A DNA stretch of 12,740 bases, taken from Actinomycetota bacterium. Its GTDB lineage: Bacteria > Actinomycetota > Humimicrobiia > Humimicrobiales > Humimicrobiaceae. Each line of letters begins with the position of its first letter. The first letter of the stretch is position 1. Made by a program: the position numbers and the translations under genes. The stretch is from positions 1-12,740 of the forward strand of contig JAMCVO010000185.1 of the NCBI GenBank assembly GCA_023475715.1. The letters are read 5' to 3'. Below, in pieces: positions 6,367 through 12,740 of the stretch. Under the pieces are notes generated by a model. The model ran no database searches and was not told the DNA's origin. It worked only from the letters and a program-made list of their open reading frames with translations.

Positions 6367-7574
6367 TCAATATCTTCATATGCAATAGGATATTTTGTTA
6401 GTCTTCTGGAACCGTCTTTTGTAACATGCATCATTTCTTCAATTCTAACCCCATTCATTCCATCATATGCATCAGCCCATGTCTCCATGGCAAACACCAT
6501 ATCTTCAACAATTGGATATGGATTTTCAAGGGAAAACATCCTTGATATTATCGGCTTTTCCCAAAGGCATAGTCCTACACCATGGCCCCATTGAAGGCAC
6601 ATTGCAGTTCTTTCATCAGGAAAGCCAAACTCGGCTGCTGGTGGGAAAGCAGCTGCTACTTCCGCTGTTGTTGCTCCTGGTTTTATCTTATCTATAGCTC
6701 TGTCTAGCCACTCATTTACAATCTTATATGCATCTTTTATTTTTCCAGATGGCCTTCCCATGAAGAAAGTTCTGTAGTAGCATGTCTCATAACCAAGATA
6801 GCTATTCATTATATCCATATACACAACTTCACCAGGTCTTATTATCTTATCAGAGAATTCATGAGAATGAGGATTACCCCTTTCACCCGATTCTACATTT
6901 ACACACTCTACAAGTTCGGACCCAAGATCGTAGCCTTTTTTATTTACCATCGCTACAACTTCACTTTCTCTCATGCCTGGCCTCATACTGTGATAAACCT
7001 CATTAAAGCAGGCATCGGATATTGAGCAGGCTATCTCAATCAATTTAACTTCTTCGGTTGTTTTTATCATTCTGGAATCAAGTACAGCCTGATGGCCGTC
7101 TAAAATCTTAAGACCTCTGGCTTGAAGCTCGATTATAATTGGAATATCAGTAATATCCATGCCAACAGGTTCACCCTCTAGCCCGTATTCTTTAAGTATT
7201 GAATATATTTCATCTGCCAGTTTTTTAATGCTTCCAACTTCAGGTGGAATTGCACCGTGCATTGAACTTGCTGAGGGCCTTACATTTCCTTCAAGCCACG
7301 GACAGAGTTTCTTTTTAAGCTCAACTGCACTTCCTACAGTAAACAGGGTGGGGGTTTTATCTCTTGGTACAAGCGTATATATTGCAAATTTATTTCTTCC
7401 CCATTCACCAAGCGTTGTGTTCGTTGCATACCTAATGTTGTCCCAGTCAAAAAGCAGAAGTGAACCCATTTTTTTCTTTTTAAGCTCTGCCTGAAGTTTC
7501 TCCATTTTTTCTTTTTTAAGCCTGGCGAAATCAATTCTTAGCTCTTTATCAACTTCACTAAGTCCCAGTGGCAT
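6348..7574 (-). CDS. M24-family protein (creatinase/DMSP-lyase-like), incomplete metal site
   Basis: This 408-residue creatinase/aminopeptidase-P-fold protein has a short charged N-terminal extension (about 1-35, Lys/Glu-rich), an N-terminal domain with LLFDWDNIRYATNTT (40-54) and a C-terminal catalytic domain. Four of the five usual metal ligands are visible: Asp254 (VYMDIMNS), His331 (GHGVGL), Glu364 (FAMETW) and Glu379 (VRIEEMM). The second Asp, expected 11 residues after Asp254 before the RT pair, is Cys265 (GYETCYYRTFFMG). Loss of metal ligands is known in creatinase, which works without metal, so this is more likely a small-molecule hydrolase or lyase than a peptidase. The segment around NIRYAT recalls the DddP DMSP lyase branch, but that is only a resemblance. 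A very strong AAAGGAGG site precedes the ATG. The gene lies 52 bases after the SDR gene, in the same transcript. Confidence 0.87.
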   Translation of the reverse strand: MPLGLSEVDKELRIDFARLKKEKMEKLQAELKKKKMGSLLLFDWDNIRYATNTTLGEWGRNKFAIYTLVPRDKTPTLFTVGSAVELKKKLCPWLEGNVRPSASSMHGAIPPEVGSIKKLADEIYSILKEYGLEGEPVGMDITDIPIIIELQARGLKILDGHQAVLDSRMIKTTEEVKLIEIACSISDACFNEVYHSMRPGMRESEVVAMVNKKGYDLGSELVECVNVESGERGNPHSHEFSDKIIRPGEVVYMDIMNSYLGYETCYYRTFFMGRPSGKIKDAYKIVNEWLDRAIDKIKPGATTAEVAAAFPPAAEFGFPDERTAMCLQWGHGVGLCLWEKPIISRMFSLENPYPIVEDMVFAMETWADAYDGMNGVRIEEMMHVTKDGSRRLTKYPIAYEDIDYLTCW

Positions 7575-7626
7575 AATTTCCTCCTTTAAAATATTTCTAA
7601 GTTTTAAAATAGTAATTTAATATTAT

Positions 7627-8373
7627 TTATTTAGCTGACCAGCCTCCATCAACACTTAACAAAGCACCAGTCATATAATCTGCATCGGATGACGCAAGAA
7701 ATGCTGCAACACCTGCAATGTCATCAGGTTTACCCACCCTGCCAAGTGGAATACCTTTTAAAACTCCTTCTAAAAATTCTCCTTTAAGGGGATTACCCTG
7801 GTCAATAAAGAGCGGTGTATCTATGACCCCAGGATTAATTACATTTACATTAATATTATATGGTGCAAGTTCTATAGCAAGCTCTCTTGTCATATTCACT
7901 ACTCCACCCTTAACGGCACAGTATATTGACTGATTTGCAAAAGCTCTTATACCTGCAAGCGAACCTGTGTTTACTATCTTACCGGATTTATTTTTTATCA
8001 TAGTCGGGACTACTGCCTGAGTTACCATCCAAGTACCTTTAAGTCCCATATCATTTACTATGTGCCAGTCCTCTTCAGTTGCTTCTGTTATGGGTTTTGC
8101 AACAGACAGGCACGCATTGTTTACAAGTATGTCTATGGTTACATATTTATCCAATGTAGCAGCTACCATCTTTTTAATATTATCTTTGCTTGTAAGGTCT
8201 GCTTTGATAAATAGTGCTTCGCCTCCATCTTTTTTTATTTTTTCAAGAGTATCACCCTCGTTTCTGTCAACAACTACTACTTTTGCTCCTTCTTTTGCAA
8301 GCCTAAGTGCTATAGCCTGGCCAATACCTCTGGCTGCACCTGTTACTATTGCAACTTTATCTTTTAGTTTCAT
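7627..8373 (-). CDS. Short-chain dehydrogenase/reductase (classical SDR)
   Basis: This is a 248-residue classical SDR of the FabG / sugar-1-dehydrogenase type, a cytoplasmic NAD(P)-dependent oxidoreductase, usually a tetramer. It has the cofactor motif TGAARGIG (11-18), NNA (85-87), catalytic Ser138 (NTGSLAG), Tyr151 and Lys155 (YCAVK), and the C-terminal TGALLSVDGGW. Asp36 at the end of the second strand (VVVVDRN) favours NAD over NADP, which suits oxidation of a substrate in catabolism. A GAAGGAAG site precedes the ATG. The gene lies 65 bases after the TIM-barrel gene and 52 before the M24 gene, the tightest part of the cluster. Substrate is not readable from sequence; a sugar or sugar acid fits the neighbours, fatty-acid synthesis does not. 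Confidence 0.93.
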   Translation of the reverse strand: MKLKDKVAIVTGAARGIGQAIALRLAKEGAKVVVVDRNEGDTLEKIKKDGGEALFIKADLTSKDNIKKMVAATLDKYVTIDILVNNACLSVAKPITEATEEDWHIVNDMGLKGTWMVTQAVVPTMIKNKSGKIVNTGSLAGIRAFANQSIYCAVKGGVVNMTRELAIELAPYNINVNVINPGVIDTPLFIDQGNPLKGEFLEGVLKGIPLGRVGKPDDIAGVAAFLASSDADYMTGALLSVDGGWSAK

Positions 8374-8438
8374 GTTACTTCCTTCTTTAAAAATATTTTT
8401 TTACTAAAAATACTGTAAATATTTATTTTGTGTACTTC

Positions 8439-9410
8439 TTATTCCAGTCTTCTTTCTCCTACTTCTTTATGAAAAATAATTTTATTTAGAAATTCTACAG
8501 CTTTATTAAGACCTTCTTCTGCTGATATCAGTGCATCAAGATTCTCAATAGTTATATAGTCGTCGTAACCTACCATTCTAAGCGTATCTATAATATCAGT
8601 CCATGTGTCTTGGCCATGACCATAGCCAACCAGCTTAAATACCCAGGACCTTTTATCCAGTTTGCTATAGTTTTCGTAATCATTTACACCTTTTAGTGCA
8701 ATAGCAGATTTATTAATTTTTGTATCCTGGGCATGGACATTATGTATTGCATTATTTTTACCAAGTTCTTTTATGCAAGCTATTGGATCCAATCCAAAAA
8801 CAAAGAGCTGCCCCAGATCAAGGCACGCTCCAATTTCTTCAGCATCTACTGCTTCTCTTAGCTTCAGAAGTGTTGAAACATTATATACTGAATCTCCTAC
8901 ATGCATCTCAAAACCAAATTTTACTTTATATTTTCTTGCCAGCTTTACCATTTCTTTCCAGAAAGGAATAATCTTTTCCTCCCATTGCCATTTGGAAGCT
9001 TTGCTGAAATAATCAGGATAGTAACAGCATACCCAGTTTGGATACGGGTCATCTTCTGCTACTCCAGGACATCCTGCAAAACAATTTACAACTTTTGCTC
9101 CTACTTTTGCTGCAAGTTCTATAGCATTTACTAGATCTGCTTTATGCTTTTCTGCATATTTTTTATCAGGATGTAAGGGATTGCCCTGAACATCAAAACC
9201 ATATATATTAAGTCCTGATTTTTTTGCTAACATTTTAAACTTTTCCAGCTCGTCAGGATCCTTTAATAGGATATCGGGTTTACAGTGAGAAGTTGAAGGA
9301 AATCCACCGGCACCTGGCTCAATGCCAGTAATACCTGACTTACTTACAAGGGCGCATACATATTCCCAGGATTTATCTGAAAAACAATTTGTAAACAGCC
9401 CTAATTTCAT
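8439..9410 (-). CDS. Sugar phosphate isomerase/epimerase-like protein (xylose-isomerase-like TIM barrel)
   Basis: This is a 323-residue AP-endonuclease-2/xylose-isomerase-like TIM barrel. Relatives epimerise or isomerise keto sugars, inosose or hydroxypyruvate using a divalent metal. Visible strand ends are MKLGLFTNCF (1-10), SGITGIEPGAGG (25-36), GLNIYGFDVQGNPL (66-79), GAKVVNCFAG (104-113), KFGFEMHVGD (164-173), GACLDLGQ (194-201), NVHAQD (224-229) and YITIENLD (285-292). Likely metal ligands are Glu168, Asp198, His226 and Glu289. The usual DxGH is DLGQ here, with Gln201 in place of His. An insert rich in aromatic residues and Cys (WVCCYYPDYF, 126-135) precedes helix 5. ATG at 9410 has an AAAGGAG site. 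The 5' end has a relic copy at 4808-4920. Its place beside an SDR and a zinc dehydrogenase resembles inositol- and rare-sugar-type catabolic clusters. Confidence 0.88.
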   Translation of the reverse strand: MKLGLFTNCFSDKSWEYVCALVSKSGITGIEPGAGGFPSTSHCKPDILLKDPDELEKFKMLAKKSGLNIYGFDVQGNPLHPDKKYAEKHKADLVNAIELAAKVGAKVVNCFAGCPGVAEDDPYPNWVCCYYPDYFSKASKWQWEEKIIPFWKEMVKLARKYKVKFGFEMHVGDSVYNVSTLLKLREAVDAEEIGACLDLGQLFVFGLDPIACIKELGKNNAIHNVHAQDTKINKSAIALKGVNDYENYSKLDKRSWVFKLVGYGHGQDTWTDIIDTLRMVGYDDYITIENLDALISAEEGLNKAVEFLNKIIFHKEVGERRLE

Positions 9411-9486
9411 TTATGGCTCCTTTAAATTTTTTAATCCTTTTATATTTATTTTATGTAGAGTTATTATAATAATCTTTAACATTATC

Positions 9487-10338
9487 TTAATAATTATCTT
9501 TATTTATTTCTAAAAATTCCTTCAATTTAGGTTCTCTTAGCTCAGACTTTAAATCCTCCGCAAAAGTTAATAAACTGGCCGGATCAAAACTAACGAAGCT
9601 TACTGGCTTCGGACTTCGTTTTAATGGTTCATCCAGTAAAATACCTTTTAAGCCTTTACATTTTTCCAGCTTCTTATCTATTTTTTCAATTGTCAGAGTC
9701 CCCAGCTTCCAATCCAAATATAATTCCAATGCTGCTTCCCCAAAAAGTGTCTTATTATATTTTTTTAAAAGATCCCCCATTAATTCTAAAGCTGCAATTA
9801 ACCTCTCTCGCCTGGTTAATTTCTGACATTTTTCACAGTTACAATTCCAGGGTGCTCCCTGGATACAATAATATTCACTTCCGGCTATTACGTAACCTGC
9901 TAAACCGGGCATCATTTCCATGTCTTTTTCTATCCTTTCCTGCCAGAATTTTTTTACTTCAGGATTAAAAGGACAATGTTTTTCAGATATTACAGGTTCT
10001 CTGACAGTATTAAAATCAGGCGGCCAGGAATAACCCCTCCTGTATTCATTCCAATATCTTCTGCATATATGACCAATATTTTTTTCTTTAAGATAGCTGG
10101 AAAAATTATACATTGCATCTTTATAATTATCCGGATTGCCGTAATGGGATAATGTATTAAAACCTAATGATTTTATATAATCTATGAATTTAGCCAATCC
10201 GTAAGCAGAAGAAGCGGTACCCAATTCCAGCATTTCCCTGGTTTGTAATATGCTTTTAGAATTGCTAAACAACACTCCGCCGCCAGGTTCGGACCATAAC
10301 TCCATTATTCTCCATTTAAATTCATAAGAATTATTCAT
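9487..10338 (-). CDS. Unrecognised protein with C-x-C-x-x-C motif, possibly a partial TIM-barrel glycosidase-like domain
   Basis: I do not recognise this 283-residue protein firmly. No signal peptide or membrane span is seen. Alternating strand-helix units in the first two thirds look barrel-like: FIDYIKSLGFNTLSHYG (51-67), SYLKEKNIGHICRRYW (81-96), then CPFNPEVKKFWQERIEKDM (122-140) and MPGLAGYVIAGSEYYC (143-158). These are followed by WNCNCEKCQK (165-173; Cys166, Cys168, Cys171) and a helix. In alpha-glucuronidase-like and other uncharacterised glycosidase-like barrels, a strand ending in an acidic residue (here Glu155) often precedes such a Cys cluster; this similarity is from memory and weak. 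The C-terminal third (LFGEAALELYLDW onward) lacks the remaining barrel strands, so the protein may be shortened. A TAGGAG site precedes the ATG at 10338. It lies between a URO-D-like gene and the isomerase-like gene, probably one transcript. Confidence 0.75.
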   Translation of the reverse strand: MNNSYEFKWRIMELWSEPGGGVLFSNSKSILQTREMLELGTASSAYGLAKFIDYIKSLGFNTLSHYGNPDNYKDAMYNFSSYLKEKNIGHICRRYWNEYRRGYSWPPDFNTVREPVISEKHCPFNPEVKKFWQERIEKDMEMMPGLAGYVIAGSEYYCIQGAPWNCNCEKCQKLTRRERLIAALELMGDLLKKYNKTLFGEAALELYLDWKLGTLTIEKIDKKLEKCKGLKGILLDEPLKRSPKPVSFVSFDPASLLTFAEDLKSELREPKLKEFLEINKDNY

Positions 10339-10429
10339 TTGATTACTCCTAAAAAATTTTTTTACTATTTAATTTTTAACAATCCTCCTAAATACTATTG
10401 AAGCAAGACCGGGAATCATCAGCATTTTA

Positions 10430-11491
10430 TCAAAGTATAGGATACCGGCCATATTCATATAACGTATTTAACATCGTGTAATAATTTTCCATTTTTGTAT
10501 ATGAGGTAATTGAATTGCTGGAACCTAAAGCATAGCCACCCCCCGGACCCAAGGTTTTAATTCTATCAATAGTCTGTTTCTTAACTTCCTCAGACGTTCC
10601 TCTGGCCAATAGATCAATATCAATATTGCCGATTATAGCAACTCTTTTCCCCCATTTTTTCTTCACAAAATTTATATCCATAGCTTTTGGTTCAAATGGA
10701 TTTAAAGCATCGTAGCCGCAATAATCAATAAAATCATCCATGATATCGTATAGTAATCCATCGGAATGACGGATAAACAGTTTATCCTGGTAATGGACCA
10801 AATCACCTATTTGTTTCTCCCAGGGAAATATATGTTCTCTCAAAAAATCAGGATTGACCATCAAACCTTCCGCAAAAGCCAGGTCATCTCCCAACATTAT
10901 ACCCTGTACTTCCTTATAAGCTAAAACTCTTTTTACTATATATAGGAAAGATTCTGCGATTTTTTCAATTATTGCCTTAATTAATCCAATATCATTAAAC
11001 AAAGCATAAGAGAATTCATTGATACCCATAGTTCTCCATACACCTGAAAAGAAAGGACCAATATTGACAATAATCTTCATCCTATCCGGAATCAAATGAG
11101 TTGCTTCTTCAACTGGAGAAAAATCTATTTCCTCTAAAATATCCCATGGGTATTTTTTGAATTCTTCCCGGTCAGCTATCCAGCTGTTTCCTGATGACCA
11201 TCCAAAAGATTTAGTTTTACTATATATATCAATAAATCTTTTATCTGTTCTGCGCTCCGGAGGAACGCATCCCTGTATGTAAATCCAATAATGATCATAA
11301 CCGGCCCGATAAAAGAACTCTATATCATCGGAAGTGTTTTTAACGGGTCTGCCTAAAAGCGATTCTTTTATAGATTTATCTATGGTAAACTCACCAAAGG
11401 GTATCCTGTCAGGCACACCGCCTTTCAACGCTGTTCTTAACCTTTCAAAATCAGGCTCTGCTTTAAAAATCAGATTTTCTTTATAACTCAT
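10430..11491 (-). CDS. Uroporphyrinogen decarboxylase/methyltransferase-like protein
   Basis: This is a URO-D superfamily TIM barrel of 353 residues. Most members outside heme synthesis are methyltransferase-type enzymes (MtaA/CmuA-like) or of unknown function. Landmarks: ERLRTALKGGVPDRIPFGEF (16-35), LGDDLAFAEGLMVNPDFLRE (200-219), FIRHSDGLLYDI (239-250), DALNPFEPKAMDI (261-273), VAIIGNIDIDLLARGTSEEV (284-303) and GPGGGYALGSSNSI (315-328). This is the full C-terminal half of the family. His242 in RHSDG is a conserved active-site region position. ATG at 11491 (MSYKENLIF) is preferred, with an AAAGAG site 7 bases upstream; an in-frame ATG at 11530 would add 13 residues not seen in relatives and lacks a good site. 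Heme synthesis is unlikely: there is no neighbouring hem gene, and a URO-D paralogue lies upstream. It may act on a methylated or C1-bearing substrate; this is inference. Confidence 0.88.
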   Translation of the reverse strand: MSYKENLIFKAEPDFERLRTALKGGVPDRIPFGEFTIDKSIKESLLGRPVKNTSDDIEFFYRAGYDHYWIYIQGCVPPERRTDKRFIDIYSKTKSFGWSSGNSWIADREEFKKYPWDILEEIDFSPVEEATHLIPDRMKIIVNIGPFFSGVWRTMGINEFSYALFNDIGLIKAIIEKIAESFLYIVKRVLAYKEVQGIMLGDDLAFAEGLMVNPDFLREHIFPWEKQIGDLVHYQDKLFIRHSDGLLYDIMDDFIDYCGYDALNPFEPKAMDINFVKKKWGKRVAIIGNIDIDLLARGTSEEVKKQTIDRIKTLGPGGGYALGSSNSITSYTKMENYYTMLNTLYEYGRYPIL

Positions 11492-11570
11492 TTTGTATCT
11501 CTTTGCCTGGATTAATTGAAGAATTACCATCTACTTTATCCATTGTAAAATTGCCCGTGCATAAATACTC

Positions 11571-11599
11571 ATTATAATTATTTACCTTTGAAGCCTGTT
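11571..11599 (-). promoter_or_regulatory. Weak candidate promoter before the complete URO-D-like gene
   Basis: A perfect minus-strand TATAAT (11576-11571) lies about 80 bases before the ATG at 11491. The region at the expected -35 distance (about 11594-11599) has no TTGACA match. It could be an activator-dependent promoter, since an inverted repeat lies just upstream at 11609-11630. In such AT-rich DNA a TATAAT alone is weak evidence. Confidence 0.3.
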
Positions 11600-11608
11600 T
11601 AAATCGTT

Positions 11609-11630
11609 AACATGTTTTAACTACCATGTT
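11609..11630. promoter_or_regulatory. Inverted repeat AACATG-N10-CATGTT
   Basis: Perfect 6-base arms are separated by 10 bases and centred about 55 bases upstream of the transcription start predicted from the TATAAT at 11571-11576. That is the usual place for an activator dimer site. It overlaps the end of the gene relic at 11621-11850, so it could be coding leftover rather than a site. Confidence 0.25.
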
Positions 11631-11850
11631 GATATAATTTTCGCCGGTTCAAAGCGTTTAATTTTTTTCATCGGCGCTTTGTCTTTTCTCATATGTTCAC
11701 GCAAATACAACGGGTAACTGGTTGGGAAATCATCACGGGTGTAATATCTACCAGGGTGCTGCCGCGAAATACACATGCCAGGTCAAGGGTATCCGGGACT
11801 AAAGCATCATAGTATTTACCTTTATATTCAATAGCTTTTATCCCTTTCAT
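11621..11850 (-). pseudogene. Remains of a small or truncated gene (two short overlapping frames)
   Basis: The 367-base gap between the two URO-D-like genes is not empty. Frame A opens at ATG 11850 (MKGIKAIEYKGKYYDALVPD, then TLDLA) and stops with TGA at 11691-11689, 53 residues. An AAGGA sequence lies 13 bases or so upstream. Frame B opens at 11776 and stops at TAG 11623-11621, 51 residues, and contains RYYTRDDFPTSYPLYLREHM and then MKKIKRFEP. Both read like real protein, not like AT-rich noise. The YY-x-x-VPDTLDLA opening resembles, from memory, the N-terminus of uncharacterised proteins encoded near URO-D-like genes. The simplest view is a gene with an internal deletion that joined its N- and C-terminal ends out of frame. 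The rest of the gap (11531-11620) holds the TATAAT and an inverted repeat; 11851-11897 shows nothing. Confidence 0.5.
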
Positions 11851-11897
11851 TTCATCTCAGATCCTTTAGACTTTAAACCATGCTATAACGTATTATT

Positions 11898-12740
11898 TTA
11901 TTTTTTTGTTCCATTATATTGTCCTATGTATCTTATAATATCTTCTGCCATCTCATACGGATTTTTATCCATCAACTCGGGATGTGCGGAGTAAGAAGCA
12001 ATCAGATAAACGGTAACATCATTTGTTTTCATGGCAAGAATCTTTTTTACGAAATCCAGCCTGGATTCACAAGTGTATGGATGGTTTAGTGCCCAACGGG
12101 GCATCAGAACCACATCCGTACCACGGAAAGTGTCAACTGCGGCCTGAAACGAACACTCACCGGCATTGAAATATATTCCTCGTAAATTGCGAACATTTTT
12201 CTTCAAGTTCTCAAATTGAGGAGCCAGGTTACCGCAAGCATGAATCGCAACTCCACCAAAAGCATCAGAAATACGGTTAATGTATGGTATTTCAAACTCT
12301 AACGCCGAATCAGGGGATATAACAGACAGCCAGTCTTCTCCACACAGAATACCATGCCCGTCGGGAACGTACATATCATCCGACATAACAGGTACAAATT
12401 CCGGGATAATCTTTTGCTGCGCCTTATAAAATGCAATGTACAACTCGGTACAGCTGTCCAGGAGACGATGCACTTTTTTTGGATGAGTATAAAGTGCAGT
12501 AAGAAGTTCGGTATCATTTAAAACCATTGATGCAATATCCAATGGCCCGCCAGCATTATACATTTGAATGGGAATTTGGCCATTGGTTTGCTCCACTACA
12601 TACCGGATAAGATCCAAAGTTTTTCCGAGTAGACCATCAGTTAGAGTCGGATTCAGGTTTAAAGAATCAATTTGATCCGCTTTGTTAATACACGGGGCAG
12701 TATGGTTGTAAGTTTTGTTGAATTGTGGCGCGGTGAGATG
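11898..12740 (-). CDS. Uroporphyrinogen decarboxylase family protein (partial, 5' end beyond the window)
   Basis: The frame is open from the window edge to the TAA at 11900-11898, about 280 residues, so the real start lies outside. A TTG at 12617 is internal, not the start. Features of the URO-D superfamily: IPIQMYNAGGPLDIASMVL, the helix region with HPKKVHRLLDSCTELYIAF, SDDMYVPDGHGILCGEDWLS, the strand GVAIHACGN (typical H-x-C/D-G-N motif), GIYFNAGECSFQ, and VVLMPRWALNHPYT. It differs strongly from the complete URO-D-like protein at 10430-11491: it has GEDWLSVISPDSALEFEIPY and lacks the GPGGGY tail motif. It belongs to a separate branch. The C-terminal ends with AEDIIRYIGQYNGTKK. It is followed by the gene relic and then the second URO-D-like gene on the same strand. 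Catalytic role unknown; corrinoid- or C1-related methyl transfer is possible by family. Confidence 0.85.
   Translation of the reverse strand, partial: HLTAPQFNKTYNHTAPCINKADQIDSLNLNPTLTDGLLGKTLDLIRYVVEQTNGQIPIQMYNAGGPLDIASMVLNDTELLTALYTHPKKVHRLLDSCTELYIAFYKAQQKIIPEFVPVMSDDMYVPDGHGILCGEDWLSVISPDSALEFEIPYINRISDAFGGVAIHACGNLAPQFENLKKNVRNLRGIYFNAGECSFQAAVDTFRGTDVVLMPRWALNHPYTCESRLDFVKKILAMKTNDVTVYLIASYSAHPELMDKNPYEMAEDIIRYIGQYNGTKK

Noticed and set aside
7159..7494. Plus-strand open frame of 111 codons
   Set aside because: It is the antisense shadow of the M24 gene at 6348-7574, whose family motifs and strong ribosome site are clear.
8060..8407. Plus-strand open frame of 115 codons
   Set aside because: It is antisense to the SDR gene; the composition is that of a complement shadow.
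9624..9968. Plus-strand open frame of 114 codons opposite the unrecognised protein
   Set aside because: The minus-strand frame is longer, has a good ribosome site and sits in line with the operon. The plus frame has none of these.
10369..10425. An 18-codon minus-strand frame (MLMIPGLASIVFRRIVKN) starting 5 bases after the URO-D-like stop, with an AGGAGG sequence inside it
   Set aside because: Too short to support as a gene and no ribosome site before it. It may be the tail of another lost gene, but nothing else of such a gene is visible.
12299..12517. Minus-strand 72-codon frame inside the partial URO-D gene
   Set aside because: It is in a different frame from the conserved URO-D motifs that cover the same bases.
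1..12740. Search for tRNA, rRNA, CRISPR arrays, insertion sequences and clear rho-independent terminators
   Set aside because: No transposase-like protein, regular repeat array, cloverleaf or GC-rich stem followed by a T run was found by eye. A covariance-model search could still find a small RNA.

Overview
All recognisable genes in this window lie on the minus strand, so transcription runs from base 12740 towards base 1. The DNA is AT-rich, especially between genes. Most genes have clear purine-rich Shine-Dalgarno sites (AAGGAG, GGAGG types), and two starts or candidate starts are non-ATG. The content is catabolic and accessory: dehydrogenases, an aldolase, isomerase-like TIM barrels, uroporphyrinogen-decarboxylase-like (URO-D) proteins, creatinase/Xaa-Pro-peptidase-like proteins and a thiamine-dependent E1 pair. 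This suggests a low-GC bacterium, probably an anaerobic or fermentative one. I cannot name the lineage: no rRNA, tRNA or other marker is present.

Layout in transcription order. (1) 12740-11898: a URO-D family protein cut by the window edge. (2) 11850-11621: remains of a small gene, readable only as two short overlapping frames. (3) 11491-10430: a second, complete URO-D/methyltransferase-like protein. (4) 10338-9487: an unrecognised protein with a C-x-C-x-x-C motif. (5) 9410-8439: a sugar isomerase/epimerase-like TIM barrel. (6) 8373-7627: a short-chain dehydrogenase. (7) 7574-6348: an M24 (creatinase/peptidase fold) protein lacking one metal Asp. (8) 6061-5018: a zinc alcohol dehydrogenase. 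(9) 4920-4808: the N-terminal stub of a second copy of gene 5. (10) 4776-3523: a second M24 protein with all five metal ligands. (11) 3487-2691: a HpcH/HpaI aldolase broken by a one-base frameshift. (12) 2634-1666: a D-2-hydroxyacid dehydrogenase. (13) 1496-543 and 488-1: E1 alpha and E1 beta of a 2-oxoacid or acetoin dehydrogenase, preceded by a strong sigma-70-type promoter. The E1 beta gene is cut by the window edge.

Inferred function: the SDR, zinc dehydrogenase, isomerase-like barrel and HpaI-type aldolase fit a non-phosphorylative route for a sugar or sugar acid. In that route a keto-deoxy acid is split into pyruvate and an aldehyde, the hydroxyacid dehydrogenase handles a 2-oxoacid/2-hydroxyacid pair, and the E1 pair feeds pyruvate or acetoin into acyl-CoA. 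The M24 and URO-D-like proteins would process an attached C-N or methylated group. No transporter, dehydratase, regulator, E2 or E3 gene is visible here, so the substrate is unknown.

The region shows decay: one frameshifted gene, two gene stubs and unusually long gaps around the stubs. The first 23 bases are an exact inverted copy of bases 383-405, and the E1 beta reading stops resembling its family exactly there. The window edge may therefore be a chimeric assembly join.
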